NCBI GenBank assembly: GCA_011773575.1
Contig: WVXJ01000137.1
Coordinates: 1-32,051, forward strand
Reading direction: 5' to 3'
DNA: 32,051 nt
Origin: Armatimonadota bacterium
Lineage (GTDB): Bacteria; Armatimonadota; Hebobacteria; Hebobacterales; WVXJ01
Below the pieces are notes generated by a model. The model was given only the letters and a program-made list of their open reading frames with translations. It searched no databases and was not told the DNA's origin. Below, piece by piece: positions 31,292-32,051 of this stretch (position 1 is the first letter of the stretch; every line of letters starts with the position of its first letter). A program made the position numbers and the translations under genes.

Positions 31292-31927
31292 ATGAGGGAG
31301 CAGTTCTACGGCGACTCACGCGATGTAAGCAAGTGGAGCGTGATCGCCCAATTGGCTGCCGGTCATAAGGTCAGGAACGTACTGCAGGTTGCGATGCTTC
31401 GCCCAGACAAGCCTGACACCCAGGGCTCGACGCGCCACGAACCGCTCTACTGCCATCCGGCGATCAAGGCATTCTTCGATGGAGAACGGCGAATCGGCGT
31501 TCGCGATCTCCGGAGAGTCAGCACTCTTCCGGCGCACTGCAACTTCGGTTTCGGAGTGGATGTGGTGGAAGAGGGCTTCTGGGGCGAAGGCTTCGGCCCC
31601 TATCGGGCTGCCTACTTCCGCAAAGTGCTGGCGAGGCTGGCGGCGCTCAGTGATCCCAGGTTGGTCCTGTTGGACCCGGATACCGGCATAACCACCGCAC
31701 GATACCCGCGTCCAGAGTATGTGGGAGTGAAGGAGCTGAGCGTCGTCTACGAGTACGTGAGCCACGGGGACGTGCTCCTCGTCTATCAGCACAAGCCGAG
31801 GTTCACCAGGACTGGTGCTGAGTGGTGGCTCAAGGCCGAGGGATTGCTTCGGGTCGCTGCGAGGGAGAGCGCATCAGTACGGTCCTTCATTGATGATGAC
31901 GTGGCGTTCATCGCTGCTGTCAGGTGA
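31292..31927 (+). CDS. Uncharacterised protein with a DPDTGI motif (possible methyltransferase-like fold)
   Basis: This 211-residue soluble protein starts MREQFYGDSRDVSKWSVIAQ. The middle has VAMLRPDKPDTQG. A hydrophobic strand leads to LVLLDPDTGI, followed by KELSVVYEYVSHGDVLLVYQHKP. A hydrophobic strand ending in DPDxG, then a strand ending LVYQH, recalls the Rossmann-type core and DPPY-like loop of N6-adenine methyltransferases, but no SAM-binding glycine motif is clear. Similar QFYGDSRD-type proteins are, to my memory, annotated only as hypothetical. The ATG at 31292 is 12 bases after AAGGAG; an in-frame GTG at 31283 is closer, so the true start may be either. The gene looks complete. Confidence 0.6.
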   Translation: MREQFYGDSRDVSKWSVIAQLAAGHKVRNVLQVAMLRPDKPDTQGSTRHEPLYCHPAIKAFFDGERRIGVRDLRRVSTLPAHCNFGFGVDVVEEGFWGEGFGPYRAAYFRKVLARLAALSDPRLVLLDPDTGITTARYPRPEYVGVKELSVVYEYVSHGDVLLVYQHKPRFTRTGAEWWLKAEGLLRVAARESASVRSFIDDDVAFIAAVR

Positions 31928-32051
31928 ACCGCTCGTCTGTTGGCAAACGGGTGCCGGCCCTGCCCCCCGACCGCGTGGTCAAGCCCACAGGTTTCGACGC
32001 CAGGCGATCTTCGTTCAGCGTGTCCGAATCGAACCGCGACAAAATCGAGGG
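31928..32051. other. Window end, no feature seen
   Basis: The last 124 bases follow the stop of the DPDTGI protein. I find no gene start, hairpin or repeat that I can support. Confidence 0.4.

Overview
The window comes from a GC-rich bacterium with tightly packed operons, frequent ATGA-type start/stop overlaps and strong GGAGG ribosome binding sites. I cannot name a phylum. A GH57/GT4 alpha-glucan cluster, an N-type rotary ATPase, a BaeRF protein, PRC-barrel proteins, dodecin and a phasin-like protein together suit a deep-branching environmental bacterium, perhaps known only from a metagenome. I see no tRNA, rRNA, CRISPR array or intact transposon.

Left part (1-9690, all minus strand). A membrane-anchored protein cut by the window edge and a free-standing four-helix-bundle protein sit in a visibly less GC-rich stretch. 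A seven-gene alpha-glucan operon then reads from 9690 down to 1475: GH57-like pseudoenzyme, GT4 glycosyltransferase, GH57 hydrolase, GT4-like pseudoenzyme, 44-residue zinc ribbon, GH57 alpha-amylase, and a long GH57 4-alpha-glucanotransferase-type enzyme. Two proteins are full-length paralogues of intact members of the same operon but have lost the catalytic residues. The cluster thus holds two active/inactive pairs. I regard this as the most interesting system in the window.

Middle (9691-16135). This region is scarred. It has an intact YhaO-type nuclease next to a YhaN-type ATPase cut off after its N-terminal domain. It also has the C-terminal end of what looks like a DUF499 defence ATPase, joined directly to a broken small membrane protein gene. 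Upstream of these are an intact BaeRF (bacterial eRF1-like) gene and a tandem PRC-barrel gene. About 830 bases without a convincing gene follow.

Plus-strand block (16136-20473). Dodecin, a DUF3096 membrane protein, a phasin-like protein, a UbiB/ABC1 kinase and a short-form alpha-glucan phosphorylase lie in series. Hairpins sit directly in front of the ribosome binding sites of two of the small genes. The phosphorylase links this block functionally to the glucan operon on the left.

Right part (20603-29975, minus strand). This is a complete N-ATPase operon in the canonical order atpDCQRBEFAG. It is followed after 41 bases by a SERCA/SPCA-like P-type ATPase, so ion pumping of two kinds appears to be co-transcribed.

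Right edge (29976-32051). The C-terminal end of a LigD-type DNA polymerase/primase domain abuts a divergent open frame that also seems to have lost its start, which marks another rearrangement point. An uncharacterised protein with a DPDTG motif closes the window. Repeated loss of defence and repair genes (DUF499, YhaN, LigD) is a theme of the window.
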